The notes: generated from the sequence alone by a model not told the origin. Shown: positions 37,468 through 46,540, numbered from the stretch's first letter. The stretch: DNA of 64,000 nt from Salimicrobium humidisoli (GCF_002295105.1 NZ_NSGH01000001.1:62001-126000), one strand, 5' to 3'. Made by a program: numbers and translations.

Positions 37468-39281
37468 TGAGCCGTCCGATTAAATCGCTGTCCGGTGAAA
37501 AACTGCTGGAGGAAGAAAGTAAATGTCTGCAGTTCCTTGAAAGCGACGAACCGGCGTATGTACCGGGGTTTCTCCGCTTCATTTCCGCCGGCCGCAGCGG
37601 CATTCTGCACAAACTGGCCTCTGCCGTGCTGAGGGAGGGGCTTTATGACCGATCGTCGGAGGAGTACGGAGATGATGGTTCGCTTATCGGAAAAACTCTG
37701 CACTTTTCCGGCTATTCGGTCGTATTTCCGGTACGGGCGGTGTATGCTTTCAACCGTATCGAAACGACGGGGACTATCACTTATGTAGACTCGGAAGGGG
37801 AGACCCCCGTCCGGACCGCCTCAACGCTTGCAGGACTATTGTTTACGGAGGAGGAGTATCCGAACCTCTCCTATTTCCAGAAGGAACTCGACAACGGCAC
37901 GGCGAACCTTTCTCTTGCTTATGCAGGACGAGCCGTGCAGGGAGGAGGCAAGAGAAAGGATCATCTGTTTTTTGAACAGCAGGTCACCGAAGGACACCAC
38001 CTCCACCCGGGGGCGAAGACGCGACTCGGCCTTTCCTACAGAGATTCGTTCCGCTATTCCCCTGAATTCGGTCATACGTTTCCTGTCCGGTTCGCTGCGG
38101 TCCGGAAAGAAAGCTGGACGTCCCGTGAGCAGTCGCTTCTCTATACGCACTTTCCGGAGTGCTGTCGTAAAAGTGAAGAAGAACTGAAGGGGAGAGGGTA
38201 CGAGCCTTCGGACTTTGTCATCGTTCCCGTACACGAATGGCAGTTCATTCATGCGCTTCCGTCCATTTACGAGAAAGAGCTCATAGACGGGAGCGTCGTA
38301 TTACTGGAAAACGTCTCCCTTCCCGTGAAAGCGACGTCTTCCTTCCGTACACTCGTTCCGGTATCGGGGGAGGGGCCTGCGCTGAAGCTTGCGGTGAACA
38401 GTCAGATGACTTCCACCGTGCGCTCCATCTCTCCGCAGACGGCAGGAAATGCCCGCGTCGTCAGTGAGTTGCTCCATTCCATTTTTGAACGGGAATCATT
38501 TTCCGGATTCACCCCCCTTTATGAACTTGGCGGAGGATCGTTTGCCTCTGAGGATAATTTGAAAAGAAGGAACCTGACGATGCTTTTGAGAGAGAACATC
38601 ACCCCTTATCTCGAGGAAGGGGAAGAGGCGATCGCCGGTATGGCTCTTTACGCGGAAGAGCCGGGAGAAGAGGGAACGATTCTGCAGGCGCGCTTTCGGC
38701 AGTATGCAGCAGAGAAACGTCTCCCGGAACGCGAGGCCGCTTCGGCTTTTTTCCGGGACTATGCCCGCACTGTGCTTCCGCCGTACCTCACGCTCATGAC
38801 CAAATACGGCGTGGCCCTTGAAGGACACCTGCAGAACAGTGTGCCCGTTTTCAAAAATGGAAGCATCACCCGCTTCTTTTTCCGCGACTGGGGCGGTTCA
38901 CGCTTCTATGAGTCGCGGCTGAACGAACGCGGGCTGCATCCTGAGTTTAAGGAAGGTTCGGTATCCGTTGCTACAGACGCAGCGTCGATGCACCACAAGC
39001 TGTACTACAGCGTATTTCAGAATCATCTCGGCGAAATAATCCGACAGCTCGTCGAAGCGACGGGAGTGGAGGAGATGGAGTTCTGGAGTATCGTAAGGGA
39101 GATATGCAGTGAGACGTGCGGCCGGCTGGCGTCAGAAGTGCCGGAGCAGGCGGAAACGGACCGGAGATTTTTAAAACAGAAGACCGTGATGCACAAATCC
39201 CTGACGAAGATGCGTCTGTACGGAGAAAAAGAGGAGTGGTTCAGTGAAGTGTCGAATCCGCTCTACGAAGGAGAAGAATGA
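37464..39281 (+). CDS. IucA/IucC-family NIS siderophore synthetase (second)
   Basis: This second synthetase (605 residues) carries the same family landmarks: LHPGAKTRLGLS (about 179), VPVHEWQF (about 254), NSQMTSTVRS (about 313) and QNHLGEIIRQL (about 515). It is clearly diverged from the first, so the two probably perform successive condensations on different carboxylates. The start overlaps the first gene by ATGA, and the stop overlaps the decarboxylase gene by ATGA, showing a tightly coupled three-gene operon. Confidence 0.9.
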   Translation: MMSRPIKSLSGEKLLEEESKCLQFLESDEPAYVPGFLRFISAGRSGILHKLASAVLREGLYDRSSEEYGDDGSLIGKTLHFSGYSVVFPVRAVYAFNRIETTGTITYVDSEGETPVRTASTLAGLLFTEEEYPNLSYFQKELDNGTANLSLAYAGRAVQGGGKRKDHLFFEQQVTEGHHLHPGAKTRLGLSYRDSFRYSPEFGHTFPVRFAAVRKESWTSREQSLLYTHFPECCRKSEEELKGRGYEPSDFVIVPVHEWQFIHALPSIYEKELIDGSVVLLENVSLPVKATSSFRTLVPVSGEGPALKLAVNSQMTSTVRSISPQTAGNARVVSELLHSIFERESFSGFTPLYELGGGSFASEDNLKRRNLTMLLRENITPYLEEGEEAIAGMALYAEEPGEEGTILQARFRQYAAEKRLPEREAASAFFRDYARTVLPPYLTLMTKYGVALEGHLQNSVPVFKNGSITRFFFRDWGGSRFYESRLNERGLHPEFKEGSVSVATDAASMHHKLYYSVFQNHLGEIIRQLVEATGVEEMEFWSIVREICSETCGRLASEVPEQAETDRRFLKQKTVMHKSLTKMRLYGEKEEWFSEVSNPLYEGEE

Positions 39282-40432
39282 TGGAAGCAGTCAGAGAATA
39301 CATTAAGAACCGGAAGAGTCCCGTCTGCGCCTACATTTATGACCTGCCGGGGGTGAAAAAACGGGCGGAGACGATGAAAGCCGGTCTGCCCGGCCACTGC
39401 CGGCTGTATTACGCCGTAAAAGCGAATCCCGATCCGGAGATCATCCGGACACTCGAGCCGGTCGTGGACGGATTCGAAATCGCCTCCGGCGGAGAGATGG
39501 ACCGGACGTGGAACGGTCCGCGTATATTCGGGGGACCTTCCAAAAAAGAAGAAGAGGTTAGGCGCGCGCTGGAAGATCCGGATATGCTTCTGAACGTGGA
39601 GAGTTTCCAGGATTTGAGACGTATGGCGTATCTTGCCGGCAAAGAGGACCGTACGGCGAACGTCCTTCTGCGGGTGAATCTGAAAGAGGACGTGTCCGGG
39701 AGCCGTCTGAAAATGTCCGGCGTTCCGACACAGTTCGGAGTGGAGGAGGAGTGGATGCCGTCTCTGATCGAAGAAGCTCTCGCCTCCCCTCACATATCCA
39801 TCCAGGGGTTCCACTTCCATGCCATGTCGAATAATCTTGATGCCGGAGTCCACGTGGCGTTTGCAGAGCTCGCAGTACGTAAGGCTCTGCAGTGGCAGGA
39901 AGCATACGCCCTTGACACTTCTCTTATCGACCTCGGAGGAGGGTTCGGAATCAATTACTGGAACCCGGAAGAGCCTTTTGACTGGGATACTTTCGCTCAG
40001 GGTGTAACGGAAATCGATACAAAAGGCCACGAGCTGATTCTTGAAGTCGGCCGTTACATGACGGGTGACAGTGGCTTTTACGTCACGGAAGTGGTGGACG
40101 TGAAGGAGAATCACGGGCAGGCATTCGCCGTAGTCCGTGGAGGGACGCATCATCTGCGGTTTCCGGCGGCCTGGAAGATCAGTCAGCCGTTCTATGTCGT
40201 GGCAAAAGACGAGTGGGAGTATCCGTTTGCACGCCCCGGCGTGGAAAATACGGAAGTCGTAATCGCGGGAGAGCTGTGTACTCCGAATGATCTTCTCGTG
40301 CGTGGCGATTATGTAGAGTCTCTCCGGGCCGGGGATACCGTAGTGTTCACCCAGGCCGGGGCATACGCCTGGACGATTTCCCATCACGATTTCCTCAGTC
40401 ATCCGCACCCGGAGTTCGTTTATATCAGGTGA
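39278..40432 (+). CDS. Fold-type III PLP-dependent decarboxylase of the siderophore operon
   Basis: The 384-residue enzyme belongs to the diaminopimelate/ornithine decarboxylase family. YYAVKANPDPEI (about 46) contains the PLP lysine, HFHAMSNN (about 176) and GGGFGINYW (about 223) bind the cofactor, and GELCTPNDLL (about 329) holds the active-site cysteine. Homologues such as SbnH, PvsE and AcsE work in NIS siderophore pathways, decarboxylating an amino acid or a citryl intermediate. The ATGA overlap with the second synthetase gene supports that role here. A bidirectional terminator follows. Confidence 0.9.
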   Translation: MMEAVREYIKNRKSPVCAYIYDLPGVKKRAETMKAGLPGHCRLYYAVKANPDPEIIRTLEPVVDGFEIASGGEMDRTWNGPRIFGGPSKKEEEVRRALEDPDMLLNVESFQDLRRMAYLAGKEDRTANVLLRVNLKEDVSGSRLKMSGVPTQFGVEEEWMPSLIEEALASPHISIQGFHFHAMSNNLDAGVHVAFAELAVRKALQWQEAYALDTSLIDLGGGFGINYWNPEEPFDWDTFAQGVTEIDTKGHELILEVGRYMTGDSGFYVTEVVDVKENHGQAFAVVRGGTHHLRFPAAWKISQPFYVVAKDEWEYPFARPGVENTEVVIAGELCTPNDLLVRGDYVESLRAGDTVVFTQAGAYAWTISHHDFLSHPHPEFVYIR

Positions 40433-40460
40433 GCCCGGTGTAAAACTGAACAGACACAAA

Positions 40461-40487
40461 AAGCCGAACTGTGCAGTTCGGCTTTGT
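40461..40487. terminator. Bidirectional terminator after the siderophore operon
   Basis: AAGCCGAACTG (40461-40471) and CAGTTCGGCTT (40474-40484) form a stem with T on both outer sides, between convergent genes. Confidence 0.8.
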
Positions 40488-40516
40488 TATATCTGTATCT
40501 GCTTTTATCCTGAACT

Positions 40517-41035
40517 TTATTCGGACTTCTGCTTCAAATTTTTGCTGATATACTGAATGATCTTACGCAGTTCTTTCGGGTGAGGACGACCGAACGGACT
40601 CGTCTGGCGCTGCTGGTACAGAAGTTTTCCTTCGTTGTCCACTAAGAAATAGGCAGGCTCTCCGTGGGTGCCGTGATCCTCATAAGGAGCATCCTCCCCG
40701 TGGAAGTGAACGTCGTATGCCCGTAAAAAGTCCAGATTTTCGTCGACGAGAACCGGGAAGGTGAACCCGTGCTCCTCCACCATGTTTTCAAGCTTCTCTC
40801 TGTCGTCATAAGTGACCGTGGTCAGTCGTATCTGCTGTCTGTCGAAATACTTTTTCTCCTCTTCGAACTCTTTCAGTTCCTTCATACATGCAGGACACCA
40901 GGAACCCCGGAAGAAGACGATGAGCTGCCAGTCGTCCCCGCTTTCCTCTATCATTTTTGAAAAATTGTATTCTTCTCCGGCTGTACTTTTAAGCGTAAAA
41001 TCCGGAGCCATCTGATTCAGTTTGAATTGACCCAA
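40517..41035 (-). CDS. AhpC/TSA-type thioredoxin-fold protein
   Basis: The 172-residue cytosolic protein has a thioredoxin fold of the peroxiredoxin/redoxin type. FFRGSWCPACMKELKEF (about 39-55) contains a CxxC pair, which suits a peroxidase or thiol-disulfide reductant, and no signal peptide or anchor is seen. A TTG start at 41035 is used, with AAAGGAG about 10 bases upstream. It follows the TVP38 gene on the same strand after 87 bases and may be co-transcribed. Confidence 0.82.
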   Translation of the reverse strand: MGQFKLNQMAPDFTLKSTAGEEYNFSKMIEESGDDWQLIVFFRGSWCPACMKELKEFEEEKKYFDRQQIRLTTVTYDDREKLENMVEEHGFTFPVLVDENLDFLRAYDVHFHGEDAPYEDHGTHGEPAYFLVDNEGKLLYQQRQTSPFGRPHPKELRKIIQYISKNLKQKSE

Positions 41036-41122
41036 CGTCTACACTCTCCTTTATAACCCTCGTTTACCCTCTGAAGGGAAACTTAAAAGTCCGATTGCCG
41101 ATTTAATGCAAAAACTTCTGTT

Positions 41123-41773
41123 TCAGGAAAGTCCGAGCCATTTTTTGACCGGCGCCCGGAAGTAATACGTCACCGCCACCATGAGTACGAAGACCGCTGC
41201 CGCTGCTCCGATCGTCACAATACTTCCGGAAGCAAGGCTTGAGCCGAGAAAGCTGTAGACGAAGGTCCCGGGAATCATCCCTAGGACGGTAGCGAGGATG
41301 TACGAACGGAAGCGCACCCTGGCGATTCCGCCTGCATAGCTGAGCAGGTCGAAACTGACGATGGGGATGAGCCGCAGTACGAAGATGTATAAGAAGCCGC
41401 GCTCTTCTATTCTTCTGAACAGTTTCTCTCCCCAGGAGAAGTTATCCAGCGGAACGATGGACTTTCCGAACAGACGGGCCATCACGTAGCCTGTCATGGC
41501 AGCTCCTGTTGCTCCGATGATAATGTATAGAACCCCCGGCCATACCCCGAACAGAAGCCCGGCTCCAAGAGACAGGACGGACGTCGGCAGAAATATGAGA
41601 GGTCCGGCCGTATAAATGAGGAAAAACACGAAAGGCCCCCACCACCCGAACGATAAGATGAAGTCGCGGATATCGGAAGGTCCGAGGTCGAGCCGGAAAT
41701 GAGTGATGTAGGCGGCGGTAAGAAATAGGGAAAGGACCAGAATGATTTTAAGCCACTGGGATTTTGAGAACAT
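41123..41773 (-). CDS. TVP38/TMEM64 (DedA-like) membrane protein
   Basis: The 216-residue protein has about six hydrophobic segments and the VTT/DedA family core: FLPTSVLSLGAGLLFG, GATGAAMTGYVMAR, and FVLRLIPIVSFDLLSYAGG. Members are implicated in lipid scrambling and undecaprenyl phosphate translocation, though the role of this group in Bacillus is not settled. An AGGAAGG sequence precedes the ATG. Confidence 0.85.
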   Translation of the reverse strand: MFSKSQWLKIILVLSLFLTAAYITHFRLDLGPSDIRDFILSFGWWGPFVFFLIYTAGPLIFLPTSVLSLGAGLLFGVWPGVLYIIIGATGAAMTGYVMARLFGKSIVPLDNFSWGEKLFRRIEERGFLYIFVLRLIPIVSFDLLSYAGGIARVRFRSYILATVLGMIPGTFVYSFLGSSLASGSIVTIGAAAAVFVLMVAVTYYFRAPVKKWLGLS

Positions 41774-41917
41774 AGGTATCTTTTCCTTCCTGTTGTCTGT
41801 CTTTTTCTCACTTTAACGTATCTCACGACAAAAGTATGTATTTTTCCTTACACGTGTCGAGAAAGAGGAAGTTCGGGGTATAGGAAGAGGAGAGTATGTA
41901 AAAGGAGGCAGGGATAA

Positions 41918-42907
41918 ATGCCGAAAAGGACGAGTAACGATCTTTTGGAGGAGATCCGGGAAGCGAAGGGAAATCTTGAAGAGGAAAAAGGCGGCTACTC
42001 CCGTCTGATAGCTTTGTACAGGGAACTGAGGCAGCAGTTAAGAAGGGAAAACGACAGGGATCTTGCTGAGGATGTGGAAAAGAGACTCATCTATTATCTG
42101 GTGGAGTACGGCCCCTATAGGAAAACGGTGTATAGAAAAGATGAGAAAGCGTCCATCGATTCCCTGAAGCAGGCTCTCCACTTCGAAGATCATCTTCCTC
42201 TCGCTCATTACCGTCTCGGTCTTCTGTACGTGCGGAGAGGACGATTCACGGAAGCGGGCAGTCATTTTTCAAAAGCGGTGGAAGTCCAGGGACGGGCCGA
42301 ACGTTTCCCCTTAAACGAAAGACAGCTGTACTATGCTCATCTATACCTTATCGCGAGTGAGTTACACGTTCTGCAGGATGTCCACGAGAAGATGAACGTT
42401 CTTTCTGTACCGGGGAAATACGAACCGTTCTCCTCCTCTGATATGGCCGGTCTTTATGAAAAGCTGCAGGCGACCGAGAGCTATTTGAACGACCATGCCT
42501 TTCTGAAAATAACGGGAGAGAGAAAAGAGTTTCTCTCCAAGGAAGAAGTGGAGGAAACCCTGCTCCACAAGAAGCGGGGGACCGGACATCTGTACGTTGG
42601 AGATGAGACGATTGAAGTCGGATTTGATGGTAAGACGGAAGAAATAAGTCGGGACGATGGGAAAATTCTTTACTACCTTCTCCAGTCCTCCCGGGAGGAA
42701 CCGCTTGACGCCGGGGTTATGGCAGAACTGACCGGAGAAGAGGGGGAGGTGAGGTCGACGACGTTCAGGCAGAGGGTGAAACGCCTGAGCCGTCTGCTGG
42801 AGGAGGTCGGTCTGACGGATGTGCTGGCTATGGAGCGGGGCATCTGTACGTTCACTGCCGCCGTCCCTTTCATAATTGTGCATCGAGCCGATGAGCAGCT
42901 CCACTGA
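41918..42907 (+). CDS. TPR-like protein with C-terminal winged-helix domain
   Basis: I do not recognise this 329-residue protein by name. Residues 1-60 are a charged helix. Residues 85-125 look like a TPR unit (LPLAHYRLGLLYVRRGRFTE). Residues 225-315 resemble an OmpR-type winged helix, with an EISRDDGKILYYLL start and TFRQRVKRLSRLLE as the recognition helix. It may be a transcriptional regulator in which a TPR segment receives a signal. AAAGGAGG precedes the ATG. It converges on the MarR gene with a 12-base gap. Confidence 0.7.
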   Translation: MPKRTSNDLLEEIREAKGNLEEEKGGYSRLIALYRELRQQLRRENDRDLAEDVEKRLIYYLVEYGPYRKTVYRKDEKASIDSLKQALHFEDHLPLAHYRLGLLYVRRGRFTEAGSHFSKAVEVQGRAERFPLNERQLYYAHLYLIASELHVLQDVHEKMNVLSVPGKYEPFSSSDMAGLYEKLQATESYLNDHAFLKITGERKEFLSKEEVEETLLHKKRGTGHLYVGDETIEVGFDGKTEEISRDDGKILYYLLQSSREEPLDAGVMAELTGEEGEVRSTTFRQRVKRLSRLLEEVGLTDVLAMERGICTFTAAVPFIIVHRADEQLH

Positions 42908-42919
42908 CACGGAAGAAGT

Positions 42920-43369
42920 TCACCGGCTCATTTTGTCCAGGATGACCGCCAGGTTGGAAAACGTATCGTGGAGCGTCTCCCGGTCTTCCGGGGTAAGCGA
43001 TGCCAGCCGCTCGCGCATTTTATCTTTCATATACTGCTTTTTATTACTAAGAAAAGCTTCTCCCTCCCCGGTCAGCCGGATGAGCGTCACACGGCGGTCC
43101 TTCTCATGTTTCTGTTTCTCAAGCAGTCTGTGCTCAATCAGTTTTCCGACGAGAGGGGAGAGGTTCGATTTTTTGATGGAAAGCTTCTCCGCCACTGTTT
43201 TCATAGGTAGCGGCCCATCCTGTTCCACCATATGAAGAATGTGCAGGTGGGTAGGGTGAAGGTCTTTTTCCTCGAAAGGCCGCACCTCCCCGAACAGCTT
43301 CTTCGGAAGAGCGGGGAGGACGCTCAGTATCTGGTCGATCAGCTCGTTATCCGTCGTCATCTGCTGCAC
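42920..43369 (-). CDS. MarR-family transcriptional regulator
   Basis: The 149-residue protein is a winged-helix repressor of the MarR family (HILHMVEQDGPLPMKTVAEKL, then KSNLSPLVGKLIEHRLLEK and the wing DRRVTLIRLT). It is divergent from an ABC export operon, and the 81-base gap holds a perfect inverted repeat overlapping the ABC promoter. It is therefore the probable local repressor of that exporter and of itself, released by a toxic ligand. Confidence 0.9.
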   Translation of the reverse strand: MQQMTTDNELIDQILSVLPALPKKLFGEVRPFEEKDLHPTHLHILHMVEQDGPLPMKTVAEKLSIKKSNLSPLVGKLIEHRLLEKQKHEKDRRVTLIRLTGEGEAFLSNKKQYMKDKMRERLASLTPEDRETLHDTFSNLAVILDKMSR

Positions 43370-43381
43370 GCTCCTTTCTTT

Positions 43382-43410
43382 TTGACTTTTGCCGGGGTTA
43401 GGCGGATAAT
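43382..43410 (+). promoter_or_regulatory. Sigma-A promoter of the ABC export operon
   Basis: TTGACT (43382-43387), 17 bases, GATAAT (43405-43410). The -10 end overlaps the MarR-type operator. Confidence 0.7.
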
Positions 43411-43432
43411 AGTTATTATATCATAACTATTA
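43407..43432. promoter_or_regulatory. MarR-type operator
   Basis: A perfect 10-bp inverted repeat TAATAGTTAT / ATAACTATTA with a 6-base centre lies between the MarR gene and the ABC genes, across the -10 and start of transcription. The size suits a MarR dimer. Confidence 0.75.
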
Positions 43433-43450
43433 CGCAGAGGGGGAAAATAC

Positions 43451-44383
43451 ATGGACCCGGTGATTTCTGTGAAAGATCTGACGAAAAAATACAAACAGAC
43501 CGAAGCGGTGAAAGCCATCAATTTTGACGTGGAGGAAGGGGAGATCTTCGGGTTTCTCGGGCCGAACGGAGCCGGGAAGAGCACGACGATCAATATGATC
43601 TGTACGATGCTGAAGCCCACTTCCGGGAGCATTATGATCAATGGATATGACGCTAAAAAAGAAAAAGATAAAGTACGGGCCAGTATCGGCATCATCTTTC
43701 AGGAAAATACGCTTGATGAGAAACTGACTGCCAACGAAAATCTCATGCTGCACTGCCGTTTCTACGGAGTGCCGAAAGACAAGCGCCAGGAACGGATCGG
43801 GGAAGTGCTTGAGATTGTGGACCTCGTCGATGAACGGAAACAGCGGGTGGAAACTTTTTCGGGCGGAATGAAACGACGTCTTGAAATCGCCCGGGGACTG
43901 CTTCACTACCCGAAGGTTCTGTTCCTCGATGAGCCGACGGTGGGCCTGGACCCGCAGACACGTTCCCACTTATGGGAATACATTCTGAAGCTGAAAGAGA
44001 AAGAGGGCATTACGATGTTCCTGACTACCCATTATCTTGACGAAGCGGAAATAAGCGACCGGGTCGCTATTATGGATCAGGGGGAGATTATCGCTCTGGA
44101 TTCTCCGACGTCCCTGAAAGATCAGCTCGGCGGGGACATGATCGAACTGTCGACAGAGGATAACGATCAGGCGCTTCGTGAAATCGATGAGAAGGTGGAG
44201 GGAGCCGACGTGAGTGTGGAAGGCGATACGATTCATCTGAAAGTGGAGAGCAGTGACGCTTTCATCTCTTCTTTCATTAAAACTCTGGAAATACCTATCA
44301 CCAGACTCAATATCCGGAAACCGACCCTGAACGACGTTTTTCTCGCTTTCACAGGCAGAAAAATCGGAGACGCGAAAGAATAG
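43451..44383 (+). CDS. ABC exporter ATP-binding protein (DrrA-like)
   Basis: The 310-residue ATPase has Walker A GPNGAGKST (about 39), signature FSGGMKRRLEIARGL (about 138) and Walker B VLFLDEPTVGLDP (about 157), plus the C-terminal DUF4162-type extension of daunorubicin-exporter ATPases. Together with the permease encoded 12 bases downstream it should form an ABC-2 exporter for a drug, antibiotic or lipid. GAGGGGG precedes the start. It is likely controlled by the divergent MarR regulator. Confidence 0.93.
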   Translation: MDPVISVKDLTKKYKQTEAVKAINFDVEEGEIFGFLGPNGAGKSTTINMICTMLKPTSGSIMINGYDAKKEKDKVRASIGIIFQENTLDEKLTANENLMLHCRFYGVPKDKRQERIGEVLEIVDLVDERKQRVETFSGGMKRRLEIARGLLHYPKVLFLDEPTVGLDPQTRSHLWEYILKLKEKEGITMFLTTHYLDEAEISDRVAIMDQGEIIALDSPTSLKDQLGGDMIELSTEDNDQALREIDEKVEGADVSVEGDTIHLKVESSDAFISSFIKTLEIPITRLNIRKPTLNDVFLAFTGRKIGDAKE

Positions 44384-44395
44384 GAGGAATGACCG

Positions 44396-45223
44396 ATGGA
44401 AGGAATATTTGCAATATGGCAAAGAGACTTGACGAAATTTTTCCGGGACAGAGCCCGGCTGATCGGCTCCTTTTCAATGCCGATTCTGTTTCTGCTTATT
44501 TTCGGCGGAGGTATGAGCGGTTCAATGGAAACGATGATGGCCGGTAACATGCCGGAAGGGGCGGAAGGATTCAACTACGTGGAATTCGTATTCCCGGGGA
44601 TTGTAGCGATGACGCTTCTCATGACGTCCATTTTTTCTGCGATGTCCGTCATCGAGGATAAAGATTTCGGGTATATGAAAGAAATTCTTGTATCACCCAT
44701 TTCCCGGGTGAGTATCGCTATCGGCAAGATGCTCGGAGCTGCCACGATCGCAACGATCCAGGGGGTGCTGTTGTTTTTACTTATCCCGTTCCTCGGGCTC
44801 TCCTACAGTATTACGGCTCTTTTGCAGGTAATCCCGTTCATGTTTCTCTTAGGCTGTGCGCTGTCCGGGCTCGGGCTGCTGTTCGCAAGCCTTATCCGCT
44901 CTACACAGGGTTTCCAGCTGACCGTTCAGATTCTCGTAATGCCGATGATCTTTCTCTCGGGGGCTTTGTTCCCGGTGAGTAATATGCCGGCATGGATGGA
45001 TGTCATCGTCAAAATTAATCCGGTCACTTATGGAGTGGACGTGATGAAGAAACTGATGATTGAAGTGGAAAATATTCCTGCTGCCGTCTCGGAAGCGATG
45101 GGGCTGAATATAACGATACTCGGACAGGAAGTGACGATGTTCGCTGAAGTGCTGTTCATCGCAGGTTTCGCCGCGGTTCTCGTACTTTTCGCGACCTTCA
45201 GTTTCCAGCGTGCCAATGCATAA
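44396..45223 (+). CDS. ABC-2 type permease
   Basis: The 275-residue membrane subunit has six hydrophobic segments and the ABC-2 signature region (FMFLLGCALSGLGLLFASLIRS, about 142-160, then FLSGALFPVSNMP). TAGGAGGA lies before the ATG, which follows the ATPase gene by 12 bases. The substrate is unknown. Confidence 0.92.
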   Translation: MEGIFAIWQRDLTKFFRDRARLIGSFSMPILFLLIFGGGMSGSMETMMAGNMPEGAEGFNYVEFVFPGIVAMTLLMTSIFSAMSVIEDKDFGYMKEILVSPISRVSIAIGKMLGAATIATIQGVLLFLLIPFLGLSYSITALLQVIPFMFLLGCALSGLGLLFASLIRSTQGFQLTVQILVMPMIFLSGALFPVSNMPAWMDVIVKINPVTYGVDVMKKLMIEVENIPAAVSEAMGLNITILGQEVTMFAEVLFIAGFAAVLVLFATFSFQRANA

Positions 45224-45239
45224 GACACAGATAATACTA

Positions 45240-45277
45240 AAAGACGCATACCTCTTCTGGAGGCATGCGTCTTTTTT
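45240..45277. terminator. Bidirectional terminator between the ABC operon and ectD
   Basis: AAAGACGCAT-a-CCTC pairs with GAGG-c-ATGCGTCTTT around a short loop, with T runs following on the plus strand. Confidence 0.85.
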
Positions 45278-45300
45278 ATAAGGGGGTGCTGCATCTCTTA

Positions 45301-46233
45301 TTATCTGGAAGAGACATCTTCTGTCAGAGAACCTGCCTGCGGTTTAATAGCGGAAGTATCTTCCCGGTTAGCAAGAAATTCCGGGCGCGGCTCCGTGCCG
45401 CTGAACGGTTCCACGAGCTTGTTCTCCACCGAGTTGAATACGAAGAATACGTTGCTGCGCGGATAAGGGGAGATGTTCCCGGCAGAGCCGTGCATCGTAT
45501 TACAGTCGAAGAAGAGGACAGAGCCTGCAGGTCCGGTGGCGCGGTCAATCTGTCCGCCGGCCTGTTCGGTGAGCCATTCCATACTTTCGTTGTCCGGTAC
45601 ACCGGTCTCCTGTTTTTTCAGTGACTGTTTGAAGTTGTCCTCCGGAGTCGTGCCCGGGCAGGAGACGTACCACTTCTGTGATCCCGGTATAAGCATAAGC
45701 GGGCCGTTGAATTCGTAGTTGTCCGTCAAAATGATAGAGCAGCTGAGCGCCCGCATATCAGGCATGCCGTCTTCCATATGCCACGTTTCAAAGTCCGAGT
45801 GCCAGTAAAACTCTTTGCCTTTGAAGCCCGGTTTGAAGTTGATACGGGATTGCATCATGTACACATCACTGCCGAGAATCTGCTGGGCCGCTTTGACGAT
45901 ACGCTCATTTTTCGAAAGCATTTCGAAGAACCCGCTGTCTTTGTGGATTTCGAATACAGAGCGGACTTCGTTGCTGTTCGGCTCCTTAATGACGTCCGGC
46001 GCATCACGGTTTTCGTTATTTTCCATCGTTTTACGTAGTTCTTCTTTCATAAGCTTAACTTCGTCAGCAGTGAACAGGTTCTTCAGCATGATGTACCCGT
46101 TCTCATCATAGAAGCTTAAATCTTTTTCCTCCAGAGGTCCGTCGTAGTCGGCACCGCCGTGAACGATCGGGTCTTTCCGGTCCATAATCTCCTTGTGGTC
46201 ACCCTGCCTGGACGGATATTTATCCATTGCCAT
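45301..46233 (-). CDS. ectD: Ectoine hydroxylase
   Basis: EctD is an Fe(II)/2-oxoglutarate-dependent dioxygenase that converts the compatible solute ectoine to 5-hydroxyectoine under osmotic or heat stress. The 310 residues show the diagnostic EctD signature FYWHSDFETWHMEDGMP (about 143-159), which holds the iron ligands H and D, and the distal histidine in NTMHGS (about 248). AAGGAGG precedes the ATG. The ectoine biosynthesis genes ectABC are not in this window, which is common for Bacillaceae where ectD is separate. This supports a halophilic or halotolerant host. Confidence 0.95.
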   Translation of the reverse strand: MAMDKYPSRQGDHKEIMDRKDPIVHGGADYDGPLEEKDLSFYDENGYIMLKNLFTADEVKLMKEELRKTMENNENRDAPDVIKEPNSNEVRSVFEIHKDSGFFEMLSKNERIVKAAQQILGSDVYMMQSRINFKPGFKGKEFYWHSDFETWHMEDGMPDMRALSCSIILTDNYEFNGPLMLIPGSQKWYVSCPGTTPEDNFKQSLKKQETGVPDNESMEWLTEQAGGQIDRATGPAGSVLFFDCNTMHGSAGNISPYPRSNVFFVFNSVENKLVEPFSGTEPRPEFLANREDTSAIKPQAGSLTEDVSSR

Positions 46234-46358
46234 ACTTCCATTCCTCCTTAATTTTCAACCGAAGAGAAAGCAGTACTTTCCGGCACTTTTACAGCATGAA
46301 AGGAAGGGTTGAGTTTTCTCCGGGAGAAAGCCCTTCCATAAAAACTGAGACAGCGAAA

Positions 46359-46402
46359 CCAAAAGCTTAACCTCCCTTGAATCAGGAGGGTCCGGCTTTT
46401 GG
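46359..46402. other. Stable hairpin upstream of ectD
   Basis: CCAAAAGC/GCTTTTGG encloses CCTCCC/GGAGGG with small internal bulges. No T run follows on either strand, so it may be a leader structure of ectD on the minus strand rather than a terminator. The rest of 46234-46540 shows no gene. Confidence 0.4.
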
Positions 46403-46540
46403 CTATTGAGTAAACAGAATTTTATTAATGATGCTGTAAGCGCGATTGTACGTAAATTTCCCTCACGGTTATATGTTTTCCTCATTGATTGAGAGGCCAC
46501 TGTACATCTTCCCATTTATTTGAATAATAAACATTTTTCT

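Noticed and set aside
39263-40459. Minus-strand 398-codon open frame
   Set aside because: Antisense to the PLP decarboxylase and crosses the bidirectional terminator.
43407-43432. Transcription terminator between MarR and ABC genes
   Set aside because: The AT-rich dyad is symmetric, overlaps a promoter and has no following T run; operator is the better reading.
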